This document shows positions 7,989 to 15,294 of a stretch of 30,639 nucleotides of DNA, piece after piece (the first letter of the stretch is position 1; each line of letters opens with the position of its first letter). The position numbers and the translations under genes were made by a program. Below the pieces are notes generated by a model. It had not been told where the DNA came from and made no database searches. It saw nothing but the letters and a program-made list of their open reading frames with translations. This DNA comes from VFZN01 sp050249615 (GTDB lineage: Bacteria; Acidobacteriota; Vicinamibacteria; Vicinamibacterales; UBA2999), in the NCBI GenBank assembly GCA_050249615.1, contig JBFWQE010000057.1, forward strand, positions 1 through 30,639, read 5' to 3'.

Positions 7989-8876
7989 ATGCCCGGCTCG
8001 CCCACGCCGTTTGCCACCCTCCGGCCCGGTCCGCACGAACTCCGCTTCTACCTCGGTGACGCCCTCGACTACCTGCGCAGTGCCGCTGACGGATCCGTCT
8101 CGGCCGTGGTCACGTCACCGCCCTACAACCTCGGCATCCGCTACCGGAGCTTCGACGATGGAGGACCGCGGGACGAGTACCTCCGCTGGACGTCTGCCTG
8201 GGTGGCCGAGGCGGCGCGCGTGCTTGCCGCAGACGGATCGCTCTTCCTGAACGTCGGAGGCAAGCCCACCGACCCCTGGACGGCGCTCGACGTGGCACAG
8301 GCCGCGCGGCCGCACCTCCAGCTTCAGAACGTCATCCACTGGATTAAGTCGATTGCGATCGAGCGTGAGCTCGCCGGGACCCGGTCGGGGTTGGCGGATG
8401 ACCTGGCCGTCGGCCACTACAAGCCCATCAACAGCAGCCGCTTCCTGAACGACTGCCACGAGTTCGTCTTCCACTTCACGCCGGAGGGCCGTACGCGGCT
8501 CGATCGTCGCGGCATCGGGGTGAAATACCAGGACCAGTCGAACATCGGCCGCTGGGCCGGCGCCTCTGAGGGGCTCCGGTGCCGGGGGAACACCTGGTTC
8601 ATCCCGTACGACACCATCCAGAGCCGCGATCGCGAGCGGCCCCACCCGGCTACCTACCCGGTGCGGCTGCCCGAGCAGTGCCTGAAACTCCATGGGCTGG
8701 CCCGGCTGGGCGTGGTGCTGGATCCCTTCCTTGGCCTGGGCAGCACGGCCGTGGCGTGCGCCCGGCTGGGCCTGGCCTTCGCCGGCGTGGAGATGGACGA
8801 GCACTACCTCCGAGAGGCGGTGGCCCGGACGCGGCAAGCCCTGGATGCCCCGTCCACGATGCCTCTCCCCCTCTAG
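7989..8876 (+). CDS. DNA methyltransferase (N4-cytosine or N6-adenine), orphan
   Basis: 295 aa from ATG 7989. The open frame extends upstream to 7812, but that part is translated from the 8-bp array, so the downstream ATG behind TACAAT is preferred. Motif IV, TSPPYN (residues 42-47), comes first; motif I, LDPFLGLGSTAVAC (about 244-257), is near the C-terminus. This order is that of beta-class amino-methyltransferases. TSPPY is commonest in N4-cytosine enzymes but also occurs in N6-adenine enzymes. The middle (about 100-220) should hold target recognition. It would methylate duplex DNA using SAM. No restriction endonuclease is recognisable nearby, so a solitary, regulatory or protective enzyme is likely. 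Target sequence cannot be read. Confidence 0.88.
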   Translation: MPGSPTPFATLRPGPHELRFYLGDALDYLRSAADGSVSAVVTSPPYNLGIRYRSFDDGGPRDEYLRWTSAWVAEAARVLAADGSLFLNVGGKPTDPWTALDVAQAARPHLQLQNVIHWIKSIAIERELAGTRSGLADDLAVGHYKPINSSRFLNDCHEFVFHFTPEGRTRLDRRGIGVKYQDQSNIGRWAGASEGLRCRGNTWFIPYDTIQSRDRERPHPATYPVRLPEQCLKLHGLARLGVVLDPFLGLGSTAVACARLGLAFAGVEMDEHYLREAVARTRQALDAPSTMPLPL

Positions 8877-8927
8877 AGGCATCGCGAGCGTGGACGCCCG
8901 TCCATCTGCAAGACACGGATATTCGCC

Positions 8928-8955
8928 TTGAATCCATCTGTCAAGCAGATATATC
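8928..8955 (+). promoter_or_regulatory. Putative sigma70-type promoter of the LysR gene
   Basis: TTGAAT (8928-8933), a 16-bp spacer and TATATC (8950-8955) precede the GTG at 8978. The expected transcription start near 8962 leaves a short leader carrying the AGGGAG ribosome-binding site. Confidence 0.5.
8936..8950 (+). promoter_or_regulatory. Probable LysR-type operator, ATCTG-N5-CAGAT
   Basis: A perfect inverted repeat ATCTG TCAAG CAGAT carrying the T-N11-A pattern (T8937, A8949) used by LysR-type regulators. It sits between the putative -35 and -10 of the adjacent LysR gene, which fits negative autoregulation. A half-site, ATCTG, recurs at 8904-8908. Confidence 0.55.
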
Positions 8956-8977
8956 CTCGCTCCTTCAGGGAGCGCAC

Positions 8978-9880
8978 GTGGACCTTCGCCAACTCGAGAT
9001 CATCCGCGCCATCGCCGAGACCGGCTCGTTCACGGCGGCAGGCCACAAGCTGCACGTGTCGCAGTCGGCCATCAGCCGTCAGATCCTGCTGCTGGAAGAC
9101 GAGCTGAAGGAGCCCGTCTTCCTCCGGGTGGGGCGGCGCATCCGCATCACCCCGGCTGGCGAAGCGCTGCTCCAGCTCAGCCACCGCGTGTTCCAGGATC
9201 TCAAGGACACCATCGCGGGCATCACCGACAGCCAGGAGTCGCTCCGGGGCACGCTCCGCCTGCTGGGCGGCATGACCGTCTGCCTCTACGTGTTCCCCAC
9301 GCTGATGACCGAGTTGAAGCGCCAGCACCCGGAGGTGGACCTGAAGGTGATGTCGGGCAGTTCCGAGCGGTGCCTGCAGCAGCTGCGGGCCGGGGCCGGC
9401 GACCTCGCGTTGCTCACCCTCCCCGTGGATCAGCCGGACCTGGTCACGGTGCCGGTCCTGCAGGAAGAACTGCTGTTGATCGCCGCGGCCAAGCACCCCC
9501 TCTCGCGGAAGCGGAAGGTGCTGCCCCAGGACCTCGTGCGCCAGCCCTTCGTCCTCTTCGAGCAGGGCTCGAACACGCGGCGGGCCATCGACGAGTTCTT
9601 CCTGTCGGCCCGCATCGAGCCGCAGATCGTGATGGAGACCGAGAACGTCGAGATCATCAAGGCGATGGTGCGCACCGGCATCGGCATCAGCATCATCCCC
9701 TACCAGGCGGCCGCCCGCGACGTGTCGAGCGGGCACCTCTTCTTCTCGCGGATCGAGGGCCGCTCGCTGGTCCGGGAGACCGGGTGGGTCTACCCGCGCA
9801 TGAGCCGCACGCCCCGGGCCGTCGAGGAAACCATCAAGGCCTTCGAGCGCGTCAAGCCGAAGCTCCGCCTGGCGCCCTGA
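8978..9880 (+). CDS. LysR-family transcriptional regulator
   Basis: 300 aa from GTG 8978, chosen because AGGGAG lies 6 nt upstream and the protein then begins VDLRQLEIIRAIAETGSFT, the usual LysR N-terminus. A longer in-frame opening back to 8579 overlaps the methyltransferase and is rejected. The winged helix-turn-helix spans about residues 3-60, with AAGHKLHVSQSAISRQI as the recognition region. The two-lobed effector-binding domain follows (about 90-295). Inducer unknown. It lies 101 bp downstream of the methyltransferase on the same strand; its own promoter and operator lie in that gap, so co-transcription is not required. Targets may include itself; other targets cannot be named. Confidence 0.92.
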   Translation: MDLRQLEIIRAIAETGSFTAAGHKLHVSQSAISRQILLLEDELKEPVFLRVGRRIRITPAGEALLQLSHRVFQDLKDTIAGITDSQESLRGTLRLLGGMTVCLYVFPTLMTELKRQHPEVDLKVMSGSSERCLQQLRAGAGDLALLTLPVDQPDLVTVPVLQEELLLIAAAKHPLSRKRKVLPQDLVRQPFVLFEQGSNTRRAIDEFFLSARIEPQIVMETENVEIIKAMVRTGIGISIIPYQAAARDVSSGHLFFSRIEGRSLVRETGWVYPRMSRTPRAVEETIKAFERVKPKLRLAP

Positions 9881-9926
9881 GGCACAGGATGACCCAGACG
9901 CATCGACGGAATACGATCATTCTATT

Positions 9927-9954
9927 TTCCAACTGGCTCGCCGGGGCCTAGGAT
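9927..9954 (+). promoter_or_regulatory. Possible promoter for the 62-aa gene
   Basis: TTCCAA (9927-9932), 16 bp, TAGGAT (9949-9954) lie in a locally AT-richer stretch 31 bp before the ATG at 9986. The -35 match is weak. Confidence 0.35.
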
Positions 9955-9985
9955 CGGGGGGTCCCTTCAACCTGCGAGGTACCCC

Positions 9986-10174
9986 ATGAGCGATCCACGC
10001 GACCACGTCATCTCGGTGGTCCTGTCCGACGAGGAATGGAAGGCGTTCCTCAGTCGCCAGCCGCAGCCCGTGGCGTGGCTGCGCGAGCGCATCTCGGAGC
10101 TGATCTCCGCTACTTCTGCGTCGGCGCCGCGGCCGGCTGGCGGAGGGTATACGACGTCCGCGAGATCACGTTGA
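9986..10174 (+). CDS. Small hypothetical protein, 62 aa
   Basis: ATG 9986 follows GAGGT at a good spacing (6 nt). The first 40 residues (MSDPRDHVISVVLSDEEWKA, then VAWLRERISELI) look like a compact alpha/beta domain: a beta strand, a DEEW helix start, and a second amphipathic helix. The last 22 residues are low complexity and overlap the 3' end of the oppositely directed VWFA gene by 65 bp. The DEEW..F phrase loosely resembles small ribbon-helix-helix-like proteins, but I do not claim that. Function unknown; real gene likely because of the clear start signals. Confidence 0.55.
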   Translation: MSDPRDHVISVVLSDEEWKAFLSRQPQPVAWLRERISELISATSASAPRPAGGGYTTSARSR

Positions 10175-11372
10175 GCCCTGGCTTGCTCACCTTCACCTCG
10201 ACCTTCCGCGTCCGCTTCAGCGGGTCCGGGTTCGACGAGTAGTAGCCCAGCACGTAGTAGTCGCTCGTCTCGGCGTCAATCCGCTTCAGGGCCTTGTCGA
10301 AGTCGTTCTGGTTGACGACGGCGATGCCGCCCGTCTCCTCCGCGAGGATGCGCAGGCTGTCCTGCGTCTTGCGCACCCAGGTCCCGTATTCCACCGGGCT
10401 CAGCTGCTCGTCCAGATCCGCGCCCGCCACCAGGCCCCGCGGGTCCACGGTGTAGAGCGTGGCATTGGCGCGGTTGGCCGTGCGCGTCACCTCGGCCAGC
10501 TCGCGCGCCAGGTCCGCGTCGGCGAACTGTGCGCCCTGGTTGAACTGCTCGTTCAACCGCTGTCCGTCCTCGCGCGTCTGGCCGAAGCGGCCGCCGAAGA
10601 CCGGGTCCTCGCCCAGCCGCGATTCGGCGAAGGGATTGAAGTCGTAGCCGTTGCTCACCCACACCACGGCCTTGCGGCGGTTCGTGATCTTCTCCATCTG
10701 CCGAAGCATGTCGTGGGCGGTCGAGAACGCGACGTGCGCCCGGTAGCGGACCTCGGCCGGGCCGTCGGCGTTGTCCTGTCCCTGGATGACGTCGGAGGGC
10801 TTCAGGCCGCTGCCCGTGATCTTCTTGATCGCCTCGTCCAGGACCTTGCGGTCATAGGTCGGGTCGATGGCGAGCGACGAGGGCCCCGTGGAGACGATGC
10901 AGAACATGTCCCCCTCGTGGATCAGGTTCTTCGAGATCTTCTGGAACAGGCTCCGGATGCGCCCCGTGTTGCGGAAGTCGAGGTGCAGGTCGTCCACGAT
11001 GAGCAGGAAGATGCGGCCCGTCGTGTCGTTGCGCGGCCGGGAAGGCGGCAGGATCACGCCCTCCTGTGCGGGCGGCGGCGGCGGCTCCAGCAGGTTGTGC
11101 ACGCGCCCGCCATGGACCAGTGTGAACGACGTGATGTCCTGCGGCACGCCATCTTCCAGGATCTGGAAGTCGTCCTTCGTCAGGTTCGCCACGAACTGGT
11201 CCTGGTCGTTCCGGACGATGGCGTCCATGGTGACCAGATCGATGTTCACGCGGAACGTCGGCTGGGAGCCCTGGGCATCCGCCGCGGGAGGGGCGGGGGC
11301 CTGGGCCCCGAGGGCGGCCACCGACAGGGCCAGTCCGAGTACGACGGCGAGGCGAAGGCCGTGAACCTGCAT
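10110..11372 (-). CDS. VWFA-related domain protein, secreted
   Basis: 420 aa from the ATG at 11372. A longer opening to 11420 is rejected because the chosen Met begins a clean signal peptide (MQVHGLRLAVVLGLALSVAA, cleavage near AQA) and TATAAT lies 6 nt upstream. After the signal comes FRVNIDLVTMDAIVRN, then LTKDDFQILEDG, then the von Willebrand A core beginning IFLLIVDDLHLDF (about 140). This is the acidobacterial VWFA-related family (TIGR03436 type), with a degenerate metal-ion-dependent adhesion site. The C-terminus includes YYVLGYYSSNPD. Such proteins are exported and thought to bind proteins, with role unknown. Divergent from rpiB with only 34 bp between starts. Confidence 0.88.
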   Translation of the reverse strand: MQVHGLRLAVVLGLALSVAALGAQAPAPPAADAQGSQPTFRVNIDLVTMDAIVRNDQDQFVANLTKDDFQILEDGVPQDITSFTLVHGGRVHNLLEPPPPPAQEGVILPPSRPRNDTTGRIFLLIVDDLHLDFRNTGRIRSLFQKISKNLIHEGDMFCIVSTGPSSLAIDPTYDRKVLDEAIKKITGSGLKPSDVIQGQDNADGPAEVRYRAHVAFSTAHDMLRQMEKITNRRKAVVWVSNGYDFNPFAESRLGEDPVFGGRFGQTREDGQRLNEQFNQGAQFADADLARELAEVTRTANRANATLYTVDPRGLVAGADLDEQLSPVEYGTWVRKTQDSLRILAEETGGIAVVNQNDFDKALKRIDAETSDYYVLGYYSSNPDPLKRTRKVEVKVSKPGLNVISRTSYTLRQPAAAPTQK

Positions 11373-11378
11373 GGTGGA

Positions 11379-11397
11379 ATTATAAGACGGGTAGGAT
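11379..11397. promoter_or_regulatory. Back-to-back -10 hexamers of the VWFA gene and rpiB
   Basis: On the minus strand TATAAT (plus-strand 11379-11384) ends 6 nt before the VWFA ATG. On the plus strand TAGGAT (11392-11397) ends 9 nt before the rpiB ATG. The two hexamers are 7 bp apart, so each promoter's -35 region falls over the other gene's start. Confidence 0.55.
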
Positions 11398-11406
11398 AAG
11401 AGACAC

Positions 11407-11865
11407 ATGCGAATCGCCAACGGCGCGGATCATGCCGGGGTCGAGCTGAAGCGCGACCTCGCCGGATACCTGGCCCAGCAGGGCCACGAGGTGACCGACC
11501 TCGGGACGCACTCCACGGCCCCGGTGGACTACCCGGATACGGCCGAGGCAGTGGCCACCGCCGTCCGCAACGGGCAGGCCGATCGCGGCCTCCTGGTGTG
11601 CGGCAGCGGCGCCGGGGTCTCGGTGGCCGCCTCGAAGTTCCCCGGCATCCGCGCGGCGGTGTGCCACGACACCTACTCCGCCCGCCAGGCGGTGGAGCAC
11701 GACGACCTGAACGTGCTCTGCCTGGGGGCGCGCGTGGTGGGCCCGGCGCTCGCGCGCGCGCTGGTGGATGCCTTTCTCGGCGCCACGTTCACCAGCGAGG
11801 AGCGCTACCTGCGGCGCGTGGCCAAGATCGACGCCATCGAGAGCCGCTTCCTCCGGGACGAGTGA
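11407..11865 (+). CDS. rpiB: Ribose-5-phosphate isomerase B
   Basis: 152 aa, the usual length for RpiB/LacAB-type isomerases. MRIANGADHAG gives the substrate-binding Asp8-His9. Cys65 in LLVCGSGAGVSVAA is the catalytic-base Cys position of the family, and CHDTYSARQAVEHDDLNVLCLGARVVG with His98 is diagnostic. It interconverts ribose 5-phosphate and ribulose 5-phosphate in the cytosolic pentose phosphate pathway; related enzymes act on allose or galactose 6-phosphates, which the sequence alone does not exclude. The ATG at 11407 has only a weak purine tract (GATAAGAGA) upstream. The TVP38-like gene follows after 67 bp on the same strand. Confidence 0.93.
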   Translation: MRIANGADHAGVELKRDLAGYLAQQGHEVTDLGTHSTAPVDYPDTAEAVATAVRNGQADRGLLVCGSGAGVSVAASKFPGIRAAVCHDTYSARQAVEHDDLNVLCLGARVVGPALARALVDAFLGATFTSEERYLRRVAKIDAIESRFLRDE

Positions 11866-11932
11866 CCGCCCGCTCCATGCGCCACCCCGCCCGAACCCGA
11901 TGAAGGCCCGCTGACCCGGGCGCTCGCTCCGC

Positions 11933-12631
11933 ATGAAGACTGCCATCAAGATCGCTGCTGCCATCGCCGGGCTCGTCGTGCTCGCGCTCCTCGGGCGCGA
12001 AGCCCCGGCCATGCTCCCGAAGTTCGCAGCCTGGGTGGCCTCGCTCGGCGCCTGGGGGCCGGTGGCGTTCATCGCGGGCTACAGCATCGCCCCAGTGATC
12101 TTCGCCCCGGCCTTCCTGCTGACACTCGCGGCCGGCGCGATCTTCGGGTTCGTGAAGGGCGTGATCTACGTGATGATCGGCGCGACCATCGGCGCCACCC
12201 TCGCCTTCCTGACCGGTCGCTACCTCGCGCGGCACTTCGTGGAGCGACTTCTGCGGCGCGAGCCCCGGCTCGCGATCATCGACCGGGCCGTGGAGCGCCA
12301 CGGGTTCCGGCTGGTGGCGTTGCTGCGCATGTCCCCGGCCGTGCCGTTCGTGCTGCTGAACTACGCCCTCGGGCTGAGCCGGGTCCGACTCGCGGACTAC
12401 GTGGCGGCCTGCATCGGGATGCTGCCGGTGGTGGCGATGTACGTGTACTCGGGCAAGGTCGCGGGCGACCTTGCGAAACTGGCGGGGGGCGTGGCCCCGC
12501 CGAGAGGTCCGCTCTACTACGCCTCCATCGCGCTGGGCCTCGCCTCCACCGTCGCGGTCACCATCGTCGTGACGCGCATCGCGAAGAAGGCGATCGAGCA
12601 GGAGCTGCGTCTCACGAGAAGTGAGAAGTGA
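11933..12631 (+). CDS. TVP38/TMEM64 (VTT/DedA-like) membrane protein
   Basis: 232 aa with an N-terminal membrane anchor (residues about 5-25), then the VTT-domain core: GAWGPVAFIAGYSIAPVIFA, AGAIFGFVKGVIYVMIGATI and FLTGRYLARHFVERLL. The FRLVALLRMSPAVPFVLLNY phrase with ALGLSRVRLADYV is the conserved centre of the SNARE-associated/DedA superfamily. Family members are inner-membrane proteins linked to lipid scrambling or undecaprenyl-phosphate recycling; the exact job here is not readable. The last codons (R-S-E-K) and the TGA stop are supplied by the 7-bp array that starts at 12616, suggesting the repeat replaced or extended the original 3' end. Confidence 0.85.
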   Translation: MKTAIKIAAAIAGLVVLALLGREAPAMLPKFAAWVASLGAWGPVAFIAGYSIAPVIFAPAFLLTLAAGAIFGFVKGVIYVMIGATIGATLAFLTGRYLARHFVERLLRREPRLAIIDRAVERHGFRLVALLRMSPAVPFVLLNYALGLSRVRLADYVAACIGMLPVVAMYVYSGKVAGDLAKLAGGVAPPRGPLYYASIALGLASTVAVTIVVTRIAKKAIEQELRLTRSEK

Positions 12632-12643
12632 GAAGTGAGAAGC
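12616..12643. repeat. 7-bp tandem array GAGAAGT, 4 copies, over a stop codon
   Basis: Units at 12616, 12623, 12630 and 12637 (last one GAGAAGC). The TGA of the TVP38-like gene (12629-12631) lies inside the array. Same unit as the arrays at 25644-25678 and 26911-26952. Confidence 0.95.
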
Positions 12644-12670
12644 AAGAGAGGTGGGCTCCCCCTTCTCACT
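12634..12670. terminator. Hairpin between convergent genes
   Basis: AGTGAGAAG (12634-12642) and CTTCTCACT (12662-12670) form a 9-bp stem with a 19-nt loop between the convergent TVP38-like and sugar-dehydrogenase genes. One arm is the heptad array. It could end transcription from both sides, but there is no U-tract. Confidence 0.4.
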
Positions 12671-12680
12671 CCCGACTTGA

Positions 12681-14441
12681 TCAGGGCACGCTGACGACAA
12701 CCTCCGCCGACGGCGCTCCCACACCACACGCGTTCGTGCCGCGCACGCGCACGTAGTAGGTCCCCGGCGGGACGCTGCTGACGTCGAGCCCGCTGGTGAT
12801 CACCGCCAGCGTGGCCAGATTCGCGAGACCGCTCGACGAGCCGGCTTCCACGACATAGCCGGTCGCGCCGGTCGAGGGCGACCACGACAGCGACACCGTG
12901 TGGCCGTTCACCGTGTGGGTCAGCCCGGCTGGCGCGGGCGGCGCACACGCAACGACCACTTCTACCTCGTTCGAGGCTGGCCCCACGGCGCCGTTGGCGA
13001 GGCCGCGGACGCGGACGAAGTAGCGACCATCCGGCACGCCTGCCACGCCGACGAATGGCAAGGGGCCCGTCGCGAACACGGCGATGTCCGACGCGCCGCT
13101 GCTGCTGCCGGCCTCGAGCCGGTAGCCGCCGGGCGCGGGCCCGCTCGCGGGCGGCGTCCAGTCGAGCGTCACGTTCCTGTCGGACACGCTGGCCTGGAGC
13201 GCGGTTGGCGCCTCCGGTGCGCCGGCCGCCACGATCTTCAGGATCCGGCCGGCAAAGGTGACGAGGTACAGCTCGCCCTCGTGATCGCGCGCGAACGACA
13301 CGATGCCGCCCAGCGAGCCACCGAGTTCCGCCGTGTGCTCGACCACGTCGGCCACCGCAGCCTCGCCGGTCGACGGGCTCACGCTGAGGCCAACGGAGCC
13401 GACCACGGACGTCATCGAGTCCGCCACGAAGTACCGCCCGCGGTAGGCCGCCGGCAGCTGCGTGCCGCGGTAGACATAGCCGCCCGTGACCGCGCGGCCG
13501 ATGGTCCGCTCGTAGTCGAAGAGCGGATTGGTGAGCGGCTGGTACGCGGCCGGCGGGGTCGCCGGCACGCCGGGCGTCGCGATGGTGCCTTCGCGCAGGC
13601 GCCAGCCATAGTTGCGGCCGCCAGCACCCGCCGGCTCGTAGTCCACCTCTTCGCGGGCGCCCTGGCCCACGTCGCCGATGATCAGCGCACCGGTCGCGCC
13701 CGGACCGTGGTCGTCGAAGCTGTAGCGCCAGGGATTGCGGAGCCCGAACGCCCAGATCTCGCCAAGCGCGGGAATGGGCTGCCCGTCACGGAACGGGTTG
13801 TCCAGGGGGATCTCATATCCGGTGGGATGCCCATCCGGTACGTTGACGTCGATGCGCAGCATCTTGCCGAGCAGCGAATCGGGGTTCTGCGCGTTGTGGT
13901 TGGGATCGTTGCCGCCGCCTCCGTCGCCGGTGCCGATGTAGAGATAGCCGTCGGGGCCGAACGCGAGGTGACCACCGTTGTGGTTGCTGTTGACCGGGTG
14001 AGGGATGTACGGCTGCCCGCCTGGCCAGATCAGATCGAAGCGGGACGCCGGATTGGCCGTCGGGGCGTCAGCAGGTGTGCGCGTGAACCGCGACACGACG
14101 ATATCGCCATCCGGGCTGGTGAAGTTGACGAAGAAGCGTCCACTTGTCGCCGCGTCCGGGGCGAAGGCCATGCCCAGCAGCCCCTCTTCCCCGCCCCCTC
14201 CCGTGCGAATGACGGACCTCAGATCGAGAAACGTCGACAGCGTGCCGTTCTCGAGCATGCGGATCAACCCGCCCTGCTGAACGATGAAGAAGCGCGAGGC
14301 CGACGTCGGATCGGGTACGAAAGCCACGGGGCTGGAGAGCCCCTGCGCCACCACCTCGGCGCGCAACTGTGCCGACGCCGGCATCGCCACACCCGCCAGC
14401 AGGACCGACAGGCACACCCCGACCCACAGCATTCGACGCAT
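12681..14441 (-). CDS. PQQ-dependent sugar dehydrogenase (GSDH) with two Fn3 domains
   Basis: 586 aa. ATG at 14441 with AAGGAG 9 nt upstream. A signal peptide (VCLSVLLAGVAMPASA) is followed by a beta-propeller of the glucose/sorbosone dehydrogenase family: FIVQQGGLIRML, EEGLLGMAFAPD, and NSNHNGGHLAFGPDGYLYIG with the HNGG histidine (His154) at the position of the catalytic base in soluble glucose dehydrogenases. GDGGGGNDPNHNAQNP and GLRNPWRYSFD are family hallmarks. Residues about 405-495 and 500-586 are two fibronectin-III-like domains (LDWTPP, LSWSPS), likely for carbohydrate or surface contact. It would oxidise a sugar in the periplasm or outside the cell using PQQ and calcium. Substrate unknown; no PQQ-synthesis genes are in the window. 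Confidence 0.9.
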   Translation of the reverse strand: MRRMLWVGVCLSVLLAGVAMPASAQLRAEVVAQGLSSPVAFVPDPTSASRFFIVQQGGLIRMLENGTLSTFLDLRSVIRTGGGGEEGLLGMAFAPDAATSGRFFVNFTSPDGDIVVSRFTRTPADAPTANPASRFDLIWPGGQPYIPHPVNSNHNGGHLAFGPDGYLYIGTGDGGGGNDPNHNAQNPDSLLGKMLRIDVNVPDGHPTGYEIPLDNPFRDGQPIPALGEIWAFGLRNPWRYSFDDHGPGATGALIIGDVGQGAREEVDYEPAGAGGRNYGWRLREGTIATPGVPATPPAAYQPLTNPLFDYERTIGRAVTGGYVYRGTQLPAAYRGRYFVADSMTSVVGSVGLSVSPSTGEAAVADVVEHTAELGGSLGGIVSFARDHEGELYLVTFAGRILKIVAAGAPEAPTALQASVSDRNVTLDWTPPASGPAPGGYRLEAGSSSGASDIAVFATGPLPFVGVAGVPDGRYFVRVRGLANGAVGPASNEVEVVVACAPPAPAGLTHTVNGHTVSLSWSPSTGATGYVVEAGSSSGLANLATLAVITSGLDVSSVPPGTYYVRVRGTNACGVGAPSAEVVVSVP

Positions 14442-14571
14442 CCCGGCACACTCCTTGGGGGGGACGGTGATCTTCTCACGAGAACGGCCGCGCGCCTAGT
14501 TCGCAGGGGAAGCCCCAGCCTGACGCACACCAGGCACGATGCAGAAGGCAATCTGCGGCGTCAAGCCGTTC

Positions 14572-14607
14572 TGCCTCTTGTTTCTTGCCTTCTGTGTTCT
14601 GTGTTCA
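14572..14607. repeat. Degenerate 7-bp array at the 3' end of a gene
   Basis: On the minus strand, the stop TGA (14607-14605) runs straight into ACACAGA-ACACAGA-AGGCAAG-AAACAAG-AGGCAGA, a purine-rich 7-bp periodicity. On the plus strand it reads as TTCTGTG repeats. Same placement as the GAGAAGT arrays. The rest of the 14442-14604 gap holds the sugar-dehydrogenase ribosome-binding site and nothing else I recognise. Confidence 0.6.
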
Positions 14608-15285
14608 GGCCTCACCGCGCGGCTGTTCGAGCAGCGCCCGCCGAAGCTCCTCGAAGCGGCTGTCGGCGTCGCGCACGCCGGCGAGCACGGCATCCGGCGT
14701 CAGCCACGTGTCGGGATCCAGCGTCTCGGCCCGGCTCACCCATTGCTCGAGCGTCGCCGCATCGAAACCCTGTTCGTGGATGCGTGCCATGACCTCGGCG
14801 TGACGCGCCCGGAGCCGCGTGGCAATCTCGCGGCCGACGAGCTCCTCGAGCAGGCCGCGCGTGGTGGGAGCCGGCGGCTCGCCGAAGGGCCCCGCTGCAG
14901 GCTCGGCCTCGGCTTCGGCGGGCTGGTCGGTGACCGCTTCCTCAGGCGTGACCGACGCGGGGCGCCGCTCCGCGGGACGTGGCGTGGGGCCGCCCTCCCG
15001 TCGCCCGGCGCGCCCCCGGCGAGGCGGCCGGACAGGTGCCTGCTCCTCCTCGGGTGGCATCGCCTCGCGCAGGGCAAGAATGGCCGGCCAGTCGAACTCG
15101 ATCTCCGGGTGCTGCTCTTCGATGGTGCGGATGGCTTCTTCGTCCAGCGCCGCGCGCCCAATCAGCACGTCGGGCGCGGTGCGATACCAGTAGAGAACGC
15201 GCGGCCGCTCGCCTGGCTGAGCGGTGTGGAGCAGGAAGGTGTGTTCGATCCCGCGTCGGTCGCGGGTCAGTCGCAGGAACGGCAC
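14605..15285 (-). CDS. Conserved-looking hypothetical protein, 226 aa
   Basis: Starts at GTG 15285, 9 bp after the stop of the upstream gene, so the two form an operon. The N-terminal about 85 residues look like a small folded domain (MPFLRLTRDRRGIEHTFLLH, RVLYWYRTAPDVLIGRAALD, then ALREAMPPEEE). Residues about 85-150 are a Pro/Arg/Ala/Glu-rich linker. The C-terminal about 150-226 is mostly helical (EELVGREIATRLRARHAEVM, then WVSRAETLDPDTWLT). No catalytic motif or membrane segment is seen. Because of the operon, it probably works with the nuclease-like basic-tailed protein encoded just upstream. I do not recognise a named family. Confidence 0.75.
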   Translation of the reverse strand: MPFLRLTRDRRGIEHTFLLHTAQPGERPRVLYWYRTAPDVLIGRAALDEEAIRTIEEQHPEIEFDWPAILALREAMPPEEEQAPVRPPRRGRAGRREGGPTPRPAERRPASVTPEEAVTDQPAEAEAEPAAGPFGEPPAPTTRGLLEELVGREIATRLRARHAEVMARIHEQGFDAATLEQWVSRAETLDPDTWLTPDAVLAGVRDADSRFEELRRALLEQPRGEA

Positions 15286-15294
15286 GCCTCTAGA

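Noticed and set aside
5993..8017. Minus-strand open frame of 674 aa across the fusion gene and intergenic repeats
   Set aside because: Its first residues are encoded by the 8-bp array and the rest mirrors the plus-strand fusion gene; no protein-family features.
12900..14792. Plus-strand open frame of 630 aa over the sugar dehydrogenase
   Set aside because: Arg/Ala/Val shadow composition; the minus-strand protein has signal peptide, propeller motifs and a good ribosome-binding site.
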